From contig CAWDIJ010000011.1 of assembly GCA_963802375.1 (NCBI GenBank), forward strand, positions 53,040-117,039: 64,000 nucleotides of DNA. The letters run 5' to 3'. A program made the position numbers and the translations under genes. Positions 1 to 8,236 of the stretch are shown piece after piece; position 1 is the first letter of the stretch, and each line of letters opens with the position of its first letter. This stretch comes from JACDAN01 sp963802375 (lineage in GTDB: Bacteria > Actinomycetota > Thermoleophilia > Gaiellales > Gaiellaceae). Below the pieces are notes generated by a model, which saw only the letters and a program-made list of their open reading frames with translations, had not been told where the DNA came from and ran no database searches.

Positions 1-255
1 TCTCGGTCCTCCGTCCTTCGCGGCAGGCCGAGTAGCCCGCCGCAGAATCTGCTCCGGACGACGGGCTAAACCGCTGCGGCCTTTCTGCCGAAAGCTCTTT
101 GAGGAAGATGCGGTTACGCAGTCGTAAAGACTTTTCACAAGCCCTCCCGCGCTCGACGTGGGCGCCGACCACTGAGCTACGATGGCCCGGCCTTCGATCT
201 GTGGCCGGCAGCCCCGGCCGTTCAGAGGAAACGTCGTGGAAAGGGGAGTCGAAGG
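1..255. other. Non-coding leader upstream of clpC
   Basis: No convincing gene is visible here. Bases 61-130 contain a moderately AT-rich patch that could hold the clpC promoter, but I cannot assign -35/-10 boxes with confidence and see no CtsR-type heptad operator. A purine-rich Shine-Dalgarno (AAGGGGAG, 241-248) precedes the TTG start of clpC at 256. Confidence 0.4.
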
Positions 256-2787
256 TTGTTTGAGCGGTTCACCGAGCGGGCTCGTCAGGTCGTAGTCCTC
301 GCCCAGGACGAGGCGCGGGCGCTGAAGCACAACTACATCGGAACCGAGCACATCCTGCTCGGCCTCCTCCGCGAGGAGGAAGGCCTTGCCGCCCGGGTGC
401 TCGAGTCGCTGGACATCACGGTCGAAGAGGTTCGCGCCCAGGTCGCCCGCATCGTCGGGCAAGGCGACGAGGTCACGACCGGTCAGATCCCGTTCACGCC
501 GCGCGCGAAGAAGGTGCTCGAGCTCGCGCTGCGCGAGGCGCTCTCCCTCGGCCACAACTACATCGGCACCGAGCACATCCTGCTCGGCCTCGTCCGTGAG
601 AACGAGGGCGTCGCGGCGCGCATCCTGCTCGACTTCGACGCCGACGCCGAGAAGATTCGCAACGAGATCATCCGGATGCTCTCCGGTCCGGGCCGCCGCC
701 AGCAGGGCGGGGGCGGCGCCGGCGAGAAGGCGAAGAGCTCCAAGCTCCTCGACCAGTTCGGCCGGAACCTGACCAAGCTCGCCGCCGAGGCCAAGCTGGA
801 CCCCGTCGTCGGCCGCCAGACCGAGATCGAGCGCGTGATGCAGATCCTGTCGCGCCGCACGAAGAACAATCCGGTCCTGATCGGCGAGCCCGGCGTCGGC
901 AAGACGGCCGTCGTCGAGGGCCTCGCGGCCCGCATCTCCGGAAACCAGGTGCCGGAGCTCCTGAAGGGCAAGCAGATCTACACGCTCGACCTCGCCGCGC
1001 TCGTCGCCGGCTCGAAGTACCGCGGTGAGTTCGAGGAGCGCCTGAAGAAGGTGATGAAGGAGATCACCCAGCGCGGCGACATCATCCTGTTCATCGACGA
1101 GCTCCACAACCTCGTCGGCGCCGGCGCCGCCGAGGGCGCGATCGACGCGGCCTCGATCCTGAAGCCGGCCCTCGCCCGGGGCGAGCTCCAGACGATCGGC
1201 GCGACGACGCTCGACGAGTACCGCAAGTACCTGGAGCGGGACGCCGCGCTCGAGCGCCGCTTCCAGCAGATCCGCGTCGACGAGCCGTCCGTGGACGACA
1301 CCGTCGAGATCCTGCGCGGCCTGCGCGACCGGTACGAGGCGCACCACCGCTGCACGATCTCGGACGAGGCGCTCCGCGCGTCGGCGATCCTCGCCGATCG
1401 CTACATCCAGGACCGCCACCTGCCCGACAAGGCAATCGACCTCATCGACGAAGCGGCCTCGCGTATGCGCATCAAGACGATGAGCGCGCCGCCGCGGCAC
1501 CGCGAGCTCGAGGAGGAGATCGAGAAGGTCCGCTCCGAGAAGGAGGCGTCGATCGAGGCGCAGGAGTTCGAGAAGGCCGCGAGCCTCCGCGACAAGGAGC
1601 GCAAGCTCACGCAGAAGAAGCGCGACCTCGAGGAGGACTGGCGTAACGAGGAGACCTCCGAGAAGCCGCTGATCGGCGAGGACGAGATCGCCGACATCGT
1701 CTCGATGTGGACGGGCATCCCGGTCTTCAAGCTCACCGAGGCCGAGACCCAGAAGCTGATCCGCATGGAGGACGAGCTCCACAAGCGCGTCATCGGCCAG
1801 GAGGAGGCGATCGTCGCCGTCTCCAAGTCGATCCGCCGCGCACGCGCCGGCATCAAGGACCCGAAGCGGCCGACCGGCTCGTTCATCTTCCTCGGCCCCT
1901 CGGGCGTCGGGAAGACCGAGCTGGCGCGCACGCTCGCCGAGTTCCTGTTCGGCGACGAGGACGCGATGATCCAGGTCGACATGTCGGAGTACATGGAGAA
2001 GCACTCCGTGTCCCGGCTCGTCGGCTCGCCCCCCGGCTACATCGGCTACGACGAAGGCGGCCAGCTCACGGAGGCCGTGCGCCGCAAGCCGTACTCGGTC
2101 GTCCTGCTGGACGAGATCGAGAAGGCGCACCCGGACGTGTTCAACATCCTCCTCCAGATCCTGGAGGACGGGAAGCTGACCGACGCCCAGGGGCGCAAGG
2201 TCGACTTCCGGAACACGATCGTGATCATGACGTCGAACATCGGCGCCGGGACGATCTCGAAGAACCAGACGCTCGGGTTCTCGCTCGGCGACGAGTCCGG
2301 TCTCTCCTACGAGGAGATGAAGGACCGGATCATGGGCGAGCTGAAGAAGGTCTTCCGGCCAGAGCTTCTGAACCGGATCGACGAGGTCATCGTCTTCCAC
2401 AAGCTGACCCGCGACGAGATCCTCACGATCGTCGACCTGCAGATGCACCGGCTCGAAGCGCAGATGGCCGAGCACCAGGCCGAGATCAAGCTCACCGAGG
2501 AGGCCAAGGAGCTGCTCGTCGACAAGGGCTACGACCCGACGATGGGCGCCCGGCCGCTGCGCCGCGCGATCCAGCGCTTCATCGAGGATCCGCTTGCAGA
2601 CTTCGTCCTTGGCCGGAACATCGAGCCGGGCTCGACGGTCCTCGTCAACCGGCACCCGGAGAACGAGGAAGAGGTCGACATCACCGTCATCCCCGGCGCC
2701 CCACCGGTGGAGGCGGAGAAGGTCACGGTTCCACCTGAGGAGCCGAAGGCCGAGGACTCGCCCGACGAGTCCTCCGACGAGAGCTAG
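256..2787 (+). CDS. clpC: ATP-dependent Clp protease ATP-binding subunit ClpC
   Basis: Class I HSP100 AAA+ unfoldase that delivers substrates to the ClpP peptidase in the cytoplasm. The 843-residue product has the full ClpC plan: a duplicated N-terminal Clp_N repeat (about residues 1-150, with two copies of GTEHILLGL), first AAA module with Walker A GEPGVGKT, an M/UVR-like coiled region around residues 420-480, second AAA module with Walker A GPSGVGKT, and a C-terminal D2-small domain. The acidic Ser/Asp/Glu-rich tail is typical of actinobacterial ClpC. The TTG start at 256 is preceded by AAGGGGAG and matches the family start MFERFTERARQ. Its TAG shares the palindrome CTAG with the stop of the convergent gene, so the two overlap by 4 bp. 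It opens the conserved clpC-radA-ispD-ispF neighbourhood. Confidence 0.97.
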   Translation: MFERFTERARQVVVLAQDEARALKHNYIGTEHILLGLLREEEGLAARVLESLDITVEEVRAQVARIVGQGDEVTTGQIPFTPRAKKVLELALREALSLGHNYIGTEHILLGLVRENEGVAARILLDFDADAEKIRNEIIRMLSGPGRRQQGGGGAGEKAKSSKLLDQFGRNLTKLAAEAKLDPVVGRQTEIERVMQILSRRTKNNPVLIGEPGVGKTAVVEGLAARISGNQVPELLKGKQIYTLDLAALVAGSKYRGEFEERLKKVMKEITQRGDIILFIDELHNLVGAGAAEGAIDAASILKPALARGELQTIGATTLDEYRKYLERDAALERRFQQIRVDEPSVDDTVEILRGLRDRYEAHHRCTISDEALRASAILADRYIQDRHLPDKAIDLIDEAASRMRIKTMSAPPRHRELEEEIEKVRSEKEASIEAQEFEKAASLRDKERKLTQKKRDLEEDWRNEETSEKPLIGEDEIADIVSMWTGIPVFKLTEAETQKLIRMEDELHKRVIGQEEAIVAVSKSIRRARAGIKDPKRPTGSFIFLGPSGVGKTELARTLAEFLFGDEDAMIQVDMSEYMEKHSVSRLVGSPPGYIGYDEGGQLTEAVRRKPYSVVLLDEIEKAHPDVFNILLQILEDGKLTDAQGRKVDFRNTIVIMTSNIGAGTISKNQTLGFSLGDESGLSYEEMKDRIMGELKKVFRPELLNRIDEVIVFHKLTRDEILTIVDLQMHRLEAQMAEHQAEIKLTEEAKELLVDKGYDPTMGARPLRRAIQRFIEDPLADFVLGRNIEPGSTVLVNRHPENEEEVDITVIPGAPPVEAEKVTVPPEEPKAEDSPDESSDES

Positions 2788-3881
2788 ACCTCTGCCCTGA
2801 CGACGTGGTCTTTCCCGACCTGGTCGGGTGAGGCGCAGCCGAGCAGGGCGAGGGCGAGCTCGAGCTCCGCTCGCAGCAGCTCGAGGACGTGGCGAACCCC
2901 CTCCTCGCCGTTCGCGGCGAGGCCCCAGACGAGCGGCCGGCCGACGCAGACGGCGCGGGCGCCGAGGGCAAGAGCGATTGCGACCTCCGCGCCTCGGCGG
3001 ATCCCGCCGTCCATCAGCACCTCGGCCCGGTCACCGACGGCCTCGACCACTTCCGGGAGGGCGTCCAGCGAGGCGACCGCGCGGTCAAGCTGACGGCCAC
3101 CGTGGTTCGACACGATCACTGCAGCGCACCCGTGGGAGACGGCGAGCTCGGCGTCCTCCGCGGTGAGGACGCCCTTCACGATCACCGGCAGCCCCGCCGT
3201 CTCGTGAAGCCACTCGAGGTCGCGCCAGGTCAAGCTCGGATCCACGAGCTCGGCGGCCGTCGCGGGCGTGAGCGTCCCGAGGTCACCCTGCTCCGAGCCG
3301 TACACGCCCATCCGATAGTCGGGATCGAGCGTGAAGCCGGTTCGGAGGTCACGCTCGCGGCGACCGAGCTTCGGCAGGTCGACGGTGAAGACGATTGCCG
3401 AGTATCCGGCCTCGCGGGCCTGATCGAGGATCGACCTGGTGACCTCACGGTCGGGATGCCAGTAGAGCTGGTACCAGCGCGGGGCGTCGGGCGCCTCCGC
3501 AGCGATCTCGGCTGGGGTCGCCATCGCGAAGGTCGGGACGCACATGATCGTTCCCACGGCGGCCGCAGCCCGGGCCGCCGCGAGCTCCCCGTCGGGATGC
3601 GCCATGCGCAGGTGGGCGACGGGCGAGGCGAGCACCGGCATCGAGACCTCCTGGCCGAGCACGCTCGTCGCCGTGCTGACGGAGCTCACGTCCACGAGCA
3701 CGCGGGGCCGCAATCGCCACCGGTCGAACGCCTCCAGGTTGTGGCGGAGCGTGTGCTCGTCCCCGGCCCCGCCGGCGAAGTAGCCGAAGGAGCCCTCGTC
3801 GAGCACCTCGCGCGCGAGCTGCTCGTAGTCGCGGATGTTGACGGGGCCGTCCGTGGCTTCCATCGCGTGAGCTTGCCCCAT
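2784..3881 (-). CDS. FMN-dependent alpha-hydroxy-acid dehydrogenase/oxidase
   Basis: Flavoenzyme of the glycolate oxidase/lactate 2-monooxygenase/L-lactate dehydrogenase family that oxidises a 2-hydroxy acid to a 2-oxo acid. The 365-residue TIM barrel has the family N-terminus (NIRDYEQLAREVL...FGYFAGGAGDE), the FMN-binding segment MPVLASPVA, and the catalytic loop SNHGGRQLD containing the proton-abstracting His and substrate-binding Arg, followed by the phosphate-binding DGGIRRG and GRPLVWGLA. The exact substrate cannot be read from sequence. Start is either ATG 3881 or the internal ATG 3863. A perfect 7-3-7 inverted repeat sits only 7 bp upstream of 3881 and is repeated 75 bp further up, so expression is probably under repressor control. 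The gene is isolated between clpC (convergent) and an NHL-protein operon. Confidence 0.9.
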   Translation of the reverse strand: MGQAHAMEATDGPVNIRDYEQLAREVLDEGSFGYFAGGAGDEHTLRHNLEAFDRWRLRPRVLVDVSSVSTATSVLGQEVSMPVLASPVAHLRMAHPDGELAAARAAAAVGTIMCVPTFAMATPAEIAAEAPDAPRWYQLYWHPDREVTRSILDQAREAGYSAIVFTVDLPKLGRRERDLRTGFTLDPDYRMGVYGSEQGDLGTLTPATAAELVDPSLTWRDLEWLHETAGLPVIVKGVLTAEDAELAVSHGCAAVIVSNHGGRQLDRAVASLDALPEVVEAVGDRAEVLMDGGIRRGAEVAIALALGARAVCVGRPLVWGLAANGEEGVRHVLELLRAELELALALLGCASPDQVGKDHVVRAEV

Positions 3882-3887
3882 CGGGCA

Positions 3888-3979
3888 AGTAACAGAGTGT
3901 TACTAACGGGACTGACTGCCCGGCGCCGCTCCAGCAGCCGCATCGAGGGCCGTCCGCCGTCAAGTAACAGAGTGTTACT
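3888..3979. promoter_or_regulatory. Duplicated operator-like inverted repeat upstream of the hydroxy-acid dehydrogenase
   Basis: AGTAACA-GAG-TGTTACT occurs twice, at 3888-3904 and 3963-3979, as a perfect 7-bp inverted repeat with the same 3-bp centre. The flanks also match, giving an identical 20-mer at 3886-3905 and 3961-3980. Centre-to-centre spacing is 75 bp. The architecture is like TetR- or GntR-family operators (inference). The proximal copy would cover the ribosome-binding region of the minus-strand gene starting at 3881. No regulator gene lies next to it. Confidence 0.7.
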
Positions 3980-3999
3980 AGCCTCGGGCGGCCCGTCCC

Positions 4000-5193
4000 C
4001 TACGGGCGGACGATGGGTGTGACCCGTCCCGTCCGCGAGTCGATCCGGACGATGCGGCGACCGTCGAACTCGCTGGCGTAGACGTACCTGCCCGCGCGGT
4101 CGACGACCACCGAGCTCGGCAGCTGGAGCGCGCGGCCGAGCTGTGTCCGGCTCCCGTCGGGGGCGATGCGCACGATGTGGTCGAGCCTCGCGTCCGCGAC
4201 GTAGATCGAGCCGTCGGGCCTCGCGTCGACGCCGACCGGGGCCGAGAAGCCCCGAGCGATCGTCGTGACGATCCGTGTCGCGCCGTCGATCCGCCGGAGC
4301 ACGCCGTTGTGGCTGTCGGCGACGACGACGGTCCCGTCGGCAAGAGCATCGAGGCCATGCGGGGCTCCGAAGGCGGCAAGCCGCGCGGGGCCGCCGTCGC
4401 CCGAATAGCCCTCGCGGCCGATTCCGCCGAGCGTGTCGATCCGTCCGTCAGGCGTCACGACCCGGACGCCGTTGTCGTACTCCGCGATGTAGAGGTTCCC
4501 GGCGGCGTCGAAGGCGAAGTCGCCGTGCCCACCGAGCTGCGCCGAAGTCGCCGACCCGCCGTCGCCTGCGAGCCCCCTTGTCCCGTTGCCGGCGATCGGC
4601 GTCTTGCCGCCGTCGGGCTCGAACCGCCAGATCCGCCCCTCGTCCGCGACGTAGAGGAAGCCGCCGGGGCCGAAGTTCAGGAACATCGGATGGTCGAATC
4701 CGCGGCCGACGAGCGTCTTCGCGCGCGTGCGGAGCGAGACCTCGAAGAAGCCTGTTCCGGCCATGTCCGGGACGAGCAGGTCGCCGTGCTCCTCGGCCAA
4801 CTCGAAGCCGTGCGGGCGCGAGATGCGCGGACCGGTGCCTTTGACGTCGACCCTGAGCAGCCGGAGCGTTCGCCCGCCGACGCGGGCGCTCACGACCCAT
4901 TCGCCGCCGGCCGGGAAGACGATCCGAGCGCGGTAGCGGCCGGCCCGGTTCACCCGCCGGGCAGAGAAGGTCCGTCGCCCGGTCTCACCGGTGACGACGA
5001 GGCCGACCCGGCCGGAAAACGCCCGCTTGCCGTCCCTGACGACGAGGGTCGCCGTCCACGGTCGGTTAGCTGTGTCCGCGACCTCGCCGGGCTGGAGTCG
5101 AGCGACGATTCGTCCTCCAGGGGCGGCCGACACCCCCGAGGCCGCCACTGCGAGCGCGATCAGAGCGGCGGCGGCCAGGCGCGGCATATCCAT
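4000..5193 (-). CDS. Secreted NHL-repeat beta-propeller protein
   Basis: 397-residue exported protein. Residues 1-24 form a Sec signal peptide (MDMPRLAAAALIALAVAASG, cleavage after VSA). Residues about 30-115 resemble a small Ig-like/YtkA-type beta domain. The remainder is an NHL/SMP-30-like propeller with repeated blades of the form GNLYIAEYDNGVRVV, GTVVVADSHNGVLRRI and GSIYVADARLDHIVRI. Such propellers usually bind ligands or polymers; no catalytic residues are evident. It lies 33 bp downstream of the TolB-like gene on the same strand, so the two probably form one operon of secreted propeller proteins. Function unknown. Confidence 0.8.
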   Translation of the reverse strand: MDMPRLAAAALIALAVAASGVSAAPGGRIVARLQPGEVADTANRPWTATLVVRDGKRAFSGRVGLVVTGETGRRTFSARRVNRAGRYRARIVFPAGGEWVVSARVGGRTLRLLRVDVKGTGPRISRPHGFELAEEHGDLLVPDMAGTGFFEVSLRTRAKTLVGRGFDHPMFLNFGPGGFLYVADEGRIWRFEPDGGKTPIAGNGTRGLAGDGGSATSAQLGGHGDFAFDAAGNLYIAEYDNGVRVVTPDGRIDTLGGIGREGYSGDGGPARLAAFGAPHGLDALADGTVVVADSHNGVLRRIDGATRIVTTIARGFSAPVGVDARPDGSIYVADARLDHIVRIAPDGSRTQLGRALQLPSSVVVDRAGRYVYASEFDGRRIVRIDSRTGRVTPIVRP

Positions 5194-5226
5194 TCCTACA
5201 CCGCACGAGGAGTTCGCGTTCCGGCG

Positions 5227-6081
5227 CTACCAGTCGGGATCGCCGTTCGTGCCCCACGCGGCCCGGGTGGCATAACGGAGACCCGTGCCGCCCGCGCTCA
5301 TCGTGAGCACCTGGCCGCCTCGCTCGAAGGCGACCTGCCGGCCGTCGCGAGACCATGCCGGGTTGTAGGCGCTGCGAGGAACGCCGGTGGGTAGCAGGCG
5401 GCTGCTGCCCCTCCCGTCGGCGCGGACGACCGCGATCCTCCCCTGAGTCGCATACGCGATGCGCGTGCCGTCGGGTGACCAGTCCGGCTGGAAGGAGGCC
5501 GCACCGCGTGTCAACCGGCGAACCCCATGCGTCCTCAGAGTCAAGATCCAGATCTGGATCTCGCCGCCGCGATTGCCCTGAAATGCGATGTGCCGTCCGT
5601 CGGGCGACCAGTCGGGTGTCAGCTCGCTCGTGACGCGCCCGCCGAAGAGGCGCCGTGCGCTTCCCCCCGCCGCCGGCACGACCCAGAGGTCGAACGACGC
5701 TCCCTGGTCGCGCCGGAAGGCGATGCGCCTGCCGTCGGGTGACCATGTCGGCTCGCCGTCACCCGCACGATTGGTGAGCCTTCGCTGGCCGCGGCCGTCC
5801 GCCCTCATCACCCAGATCCCCTGGCGGCCGAGGCCGGCGCCTGCGAACGCGATGCGCGTGCGATCCGGAGACAGTGCCGCCTGATCCGCTCCGCGAGCGA
5901 GCAGCCGGCGACCTGCTCCCGACGCCCGCACCGAGTACAGCGCCGGCGGAATCTGGGGGTTGGCGAGCCGCACGCTGCGATAGATGATCCGGGACTCCGG
6001 CGGCGCCGCGGCAGCCGCGGTCCACGACAGTGCCGCGGCCACGGCCAGCCCGGCGATCGCAATCGGGAGGATTCGCTTCAC
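5227..6081 (-). CDS. Secreted TolB-like PD40 beta-propeller protein
   Basis: 284-residue exported protein with an N-terminal signal peptide (MKRILPIAIAGLAVAAALSW) and at least five PD40/TolB-type blades, recognisable by the recurring PDWSPDG(T/R)RIAY/AF motif. It resembles the C-terminal domain of TolB but, in a monoderm-type lineage, is probably a stand-alone extracellular sensor or scaffold (inference). GTG start at 6081. It is the first gene of a two-gene minus-strand operon with the NHL protein and is divergent from radA. A tandem 23/22-bp repeat begins only 4 bp upstream of its start codon. Confidence 0.8.
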   Translation of the reverse strand: MKRILPIAIAGLAVAAALSWTAAAAAPPESRIIYRSVRLANPQIPPALYSVRASGAGRRLLARGADQAALSPDRTRIAFAGAGLGRQGIWVMRADGRGQRRLTNRAGDGEPTWSPDGRRIAFRRDQGASFDLWVVPAAGGSARRLFGGRVTSELTPDWSPDGRHIAFQGNRGGEIQIWILTLRTHGVRRLTRGAASFQPDWSPDGTRIAYATQGRIAVVRADGRGSSRLLPTGVPRSAYNPAWSRDGRQVAFERGGQVLTMSAGGTGLRYATRAAWGTNGDPDW

Positions 6082-6084
6082 GAC

Positions 6085-6129
6085 GCGAATTCTCGCTGCG
6101 ACTTGTTGCGAATTCTGCCGTGACTTGTT
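6085..6129. repeat. Tandem 23/22-bp direct repeat in the TolB-like/radA divergent promoter region
   Basis: Two adjoining copies of GCGAATTCT-N5-6-GACTTGTT lie at 6085-6107 and 6108-6129, followed by a degenerate third start (ACGAAATC, 6130-6137). The period is close to two helical turns, as in direct-repeat operators. The block fills nearly half of the 98-bp space between two divergent genes and abuts the GTG start of the minus-strand operon. Confidence 0.6.
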
Positions 6130-6179
6130 ACGAAATCGGCGCGAGGAACGTCCGTTTCGCAGCCTAGAGTGGGCGCGCG

Positions 6180-7541
6180 ATGGCCCAACCCGCTCTCAAG
6201 TTCGCCTGCTCGGAGTGCGGTCAGTCGACCGGGCGCTGGCTCGGCCGCTGTCCCGGCTGCGGCAGCTTCGGGACGCTGGTGGAAGAGGCCGCCCCGACAG
6301 CGTCGAGAGGGAAGGGCGCCGCGCCTCGTCCGGTGCTGCGGCTCGTCGACGTGGAGGTCGAAGAGGCCGAGCGGATCCCGACCGGTGTGGCGGAGCTGGA
6401 CCGCGTCCTCGGCGGCGGGCTCGTCCCGGCCTCGCTCGTGCTCGTCGGCGGGGAGCCGGGAGTCGGGAAGTCGACGCTGCTGCTGATGGCGCTCGCGTCC
6501 ATCTCCCGCGACCGCCGCGCGCTCCTCGTGACCGGCGAGGAGTCGACGGCGCAGGTGAAGCTTCGCGCGGCCCGGCTCGGCGGCGCCGATCGGGTCGAGA
6601 TCCTCGCCGAGACCGACCTGGACGCCATCTGCGCGACGCTCGAGCGCGAGCGGCCGGCGGTCTGCGTGATCGACTCCGTGCAGACGCTCTACTCGCCCGA
6701 CGTCGGCTCCGCTCCTGGCTCGGTCTCGCAGGTGCGGGAGGCGGCCGCCCGTCTTCTCCGCGTCGGGAAGGAGGCCGGCGTTGCGCTGTTCCTGGTCGGT
6801 CACGTGACGAAGGACGGGTCGGTCGCCGGGCCGCGCGTCCTCGAGCACCTGGTCGACTGCGTGCTCCAGTTCGAGGGCGACCGGTACCACGCGCATCGCG
6901 TCCTTCGCGCCGCGAAGAACCGATTCGGCTCCACGAACGAGCTCGGGATCTTCGAGATGACGGGAGCCGGGCTCGTCGGGGTTCCCGACCCCTCGCAGCT
7001 CTTCGGCGCCGCCCGCGAGGAGGAGATCGGCTCCGCTGTGGCGTGCGCCCTCGAGGGAACGAGACCACTGCTGCTGGAGATCCAGGCGCTCGTCTCTCCG
7101 ACAGATCTGGCGATGCCGCGGCGCGTGGCGACCGGCGTCGACCCGAAGCGCCTGGCCATGATCGTCGCCGTGCTCTCGCGACATGCGGGCGTCTCGCTCG
7201 GCCAAGCGGACGTCTTCGTGAACGTTGCCGGCGGTGTCCGAATCGACGAGCCGGGCGCCGACCTCGGGATCGCGCTGGCGATCGCCTCGGCGGCGCGCAG
7301 CGCGCCGGTCCCGGCCGGTGTCGCCGCCTTCGGAGAGATCGGCCTGACCGGTCGCCTCCGTCCGGCGTCCCAGGCCGACCGCCGACTCGAGGAGTGCGCG
7401 AAGCTCGGGCTCCGAACCGTCGTCGTGCCGGCCGGCACGAAGCGCCGCCGCGGCGTGGACGCGAAAGCGGTCGAGTCGCTCCGTCTCGCAGTCGCCGCGG
7501 CCCTGGCCGGAAAGACGGCCCCCGCGGAACCTGGCCGCTAG
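6180..7541 (+). CDS. radA: DNA repair protein RadA (Sms)
   Basis: RecA-like ATPase/helicase that promotes branch migration during homologous recombination. The 453-residue protein has the N-terminal four-cysteine zinc finger (CSECG...CPGCG, residues about 10-30), a RecA core with Walker A GGEPGVGKST, the RadA-specific KNRFGS motif near residue 245, and the C-terminal Lon-protease-like domain (GGVRIDEPGADLGIALAIA). It is full length. The ATG start is preceded by a short purine stretch. Its position between clpC and carD/ispD is the conserved one in Firmicutes and Actinobacteria; the usual neighbour disA is absent here. Confidence 0.96.
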   Translation: MAQPALKFACSECGQSTGRWLGRCPGCGSFGTLVEEAAPTASRGKGAAPRPVLRLVDVEVEEAERIPTGVAELDRVLGGGLVPASLVLVGGEPGVGKSTLLLMALASISRDRRALLVTGEESTAQVKLRAARLGGADRVEILAETDLDAICATLERERPAVCVIDSVQTLYSPDVGSAPGSVSQVREAAARLLRVGKEAGVALFLVGHVTKDGSVAGPRVLEHLVDCVLQFEGDRYHAHRVLRAAKNRFGSTNELGIFEMTGAGLVGVPDPSQLFGAAREEEIGSAVACALEGTRPLLLEIQALVSPTDLAMPRRVATGVDPKRLAMIVAVLSRHAGVSLGQADVFVNVAGGVRIDEPGADLGIALAIASAARSAPVPAGVAAFGEIGLTGRLRPASQADRRLEECAKLGLRTVVVPAGTKRRRGVDAKAVESLRLAVAAALAGKTAPAEPGR

Positions 7542-7542
7542 C

Positions 7543-7573
7543 AGGGATTTTCCGCCGACCTCGCAAAATCCCT
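7543..7573 (+). terminator. Possible radA terminator hairpin
   Basis: AGGGATTTT (7543-7551) pairs perfectly with AAAATCCCT (7565-7573) across a 13-nt loop, starting 1 bp after the radA stop codon. A T-run (CTTTTTT) follows about 12 bp later at 7585-7591. This would be an imperfect intrinsic terminator, or an operator for the carD promoter just downstream. Confidence 0.5.
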
Positions 7574-7604
7574 GGAAAATCTGGCTTTTTTAGCCGCCTT
7601 TAGC

Positions 7605-7646
7605 TATACTTAGGCCTGCTTGCCGGCGGAACGTCACCCGCCGGCA
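7605..7646 (+). promoter_or_regulatory. carD promoter -10 and leader hairpin
   Basis: TATACT at 7605-7610 lies in an AT-rich stretch and is a good -10 candidate; no strong -35 is seen 17 bp upstream. It is followed by a perfect 9-bp inverted repeat, TGCCGGCGG (7621-7629) and CCGCCGGCA (7638-7646), with an 8-nt loop, which would form a stable hairpin in the 5' leader of the carD transcript. Confidence 0.5.
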
Positions 7647-7682
7647 GTTTGACGTAATCGATGCGGAGTGGGGAGGTCGGGC

Positions 7683-8210
7683 TTGTACAAGGTCGGCGAC
7701 AAGGTGGTGTATCCGCACCACGGGGCGGGCACCGTCGTGAAGAAGGAGACCCGTGAGGTGCTCGGGGAGAAGCGCGAGTATCTGACGATTCAGATCCTTC
7801 ACAACGACATGACCGTGAACGTGCCAGCCGAGAACGCCGAGGCCGTCGGCTTGCGCAAGGTCATCAACGAGGACACGGTCAAGGAAGTCGTCAAGGCGCT
7901 GACCGGCAACGGCACCACGATGCCGAAGAACTGGAACCGCCGCTTCAAGCACAACCGCGACAAGATGAAGACCGGCGACATCTTCGAGCTCGCCGAGGTC
8001 GTGCGGAACCTCTCGCTGAGAGACCGCGACAAGGGGCTGTCGACGGGCGAGAAGCAGATGTTCGTCAAGGCGAAGAAGATCCTCATCAGCGAACTCATGT
8101 ACGCGAAGGGGATGGACGAGGAGGAGACCGCCGAGTGGCTCGACGGCGTGCTCGTCTCCGACCTCAACGCCAAGAAGAAGCCGCGCGCAAAGGCCGGCGC
8201 AGCCGCGTAG
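7683..8210 (+). CDS. carD: CarD family RNA polymerase-binding transcription regulator
   Basis: Global regulator that binds the RNA polymerase beta subunit and stabilises the open complex at housekeeping promoters. It has the N-terminal Tudor-like RNAP-interaction domain (YKVGDKVVYPHHGAG) and a C-terminal helical DNA-binding domain. I place the start at TTG 7683 because GGGAGG (7671-7676) lies 6 bp upstream and the product then begins at the family start; an upstream in-frame GTG at 7668 would add five residues and overlap the Shine-Dalgarno. The tail is Lys/Ala-rich. It leads the carD-ispD-PHP-ispF run, as carD does in mycobacteria. Confidence 0.93.
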   Translation: MYKVGDKVVYPHHGAGTVVKKETREVLGEKREYLTIQILHNDMTVNVPAENAEAVGLRKVINEDTVKEVVKALTGNGTTMPKNWNRRFKHNRDKMKTGDIFELAEVVRNLSLRDRDKGLSTGEKQMFVKAKKILISELMYAKGMDEEETAEWLDGVLVSDLNAKKKPRAKAGAAA

Positions 8211-8236
8211 CCCACAAGAGGCCCTAAGCTCAGCCT

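Noticed and set aside
136..190. tRNA-like string on the minus strand (GGGCCATCGTAGCTCAGTGG)
   Set aside because: It resembles a tRNA 5' half, but there is no paired D stem, anticodon arm or GTTCGA T-loop downstream, so it is not a tRNA.
1707..2738. Long overlapping frames inside clpC, citrate synthase, sdhA, radA and others
   Set aside because: They are high-GC shadow frames with Arg/Ala/Pro/Gly-rich composition and no family motifs.
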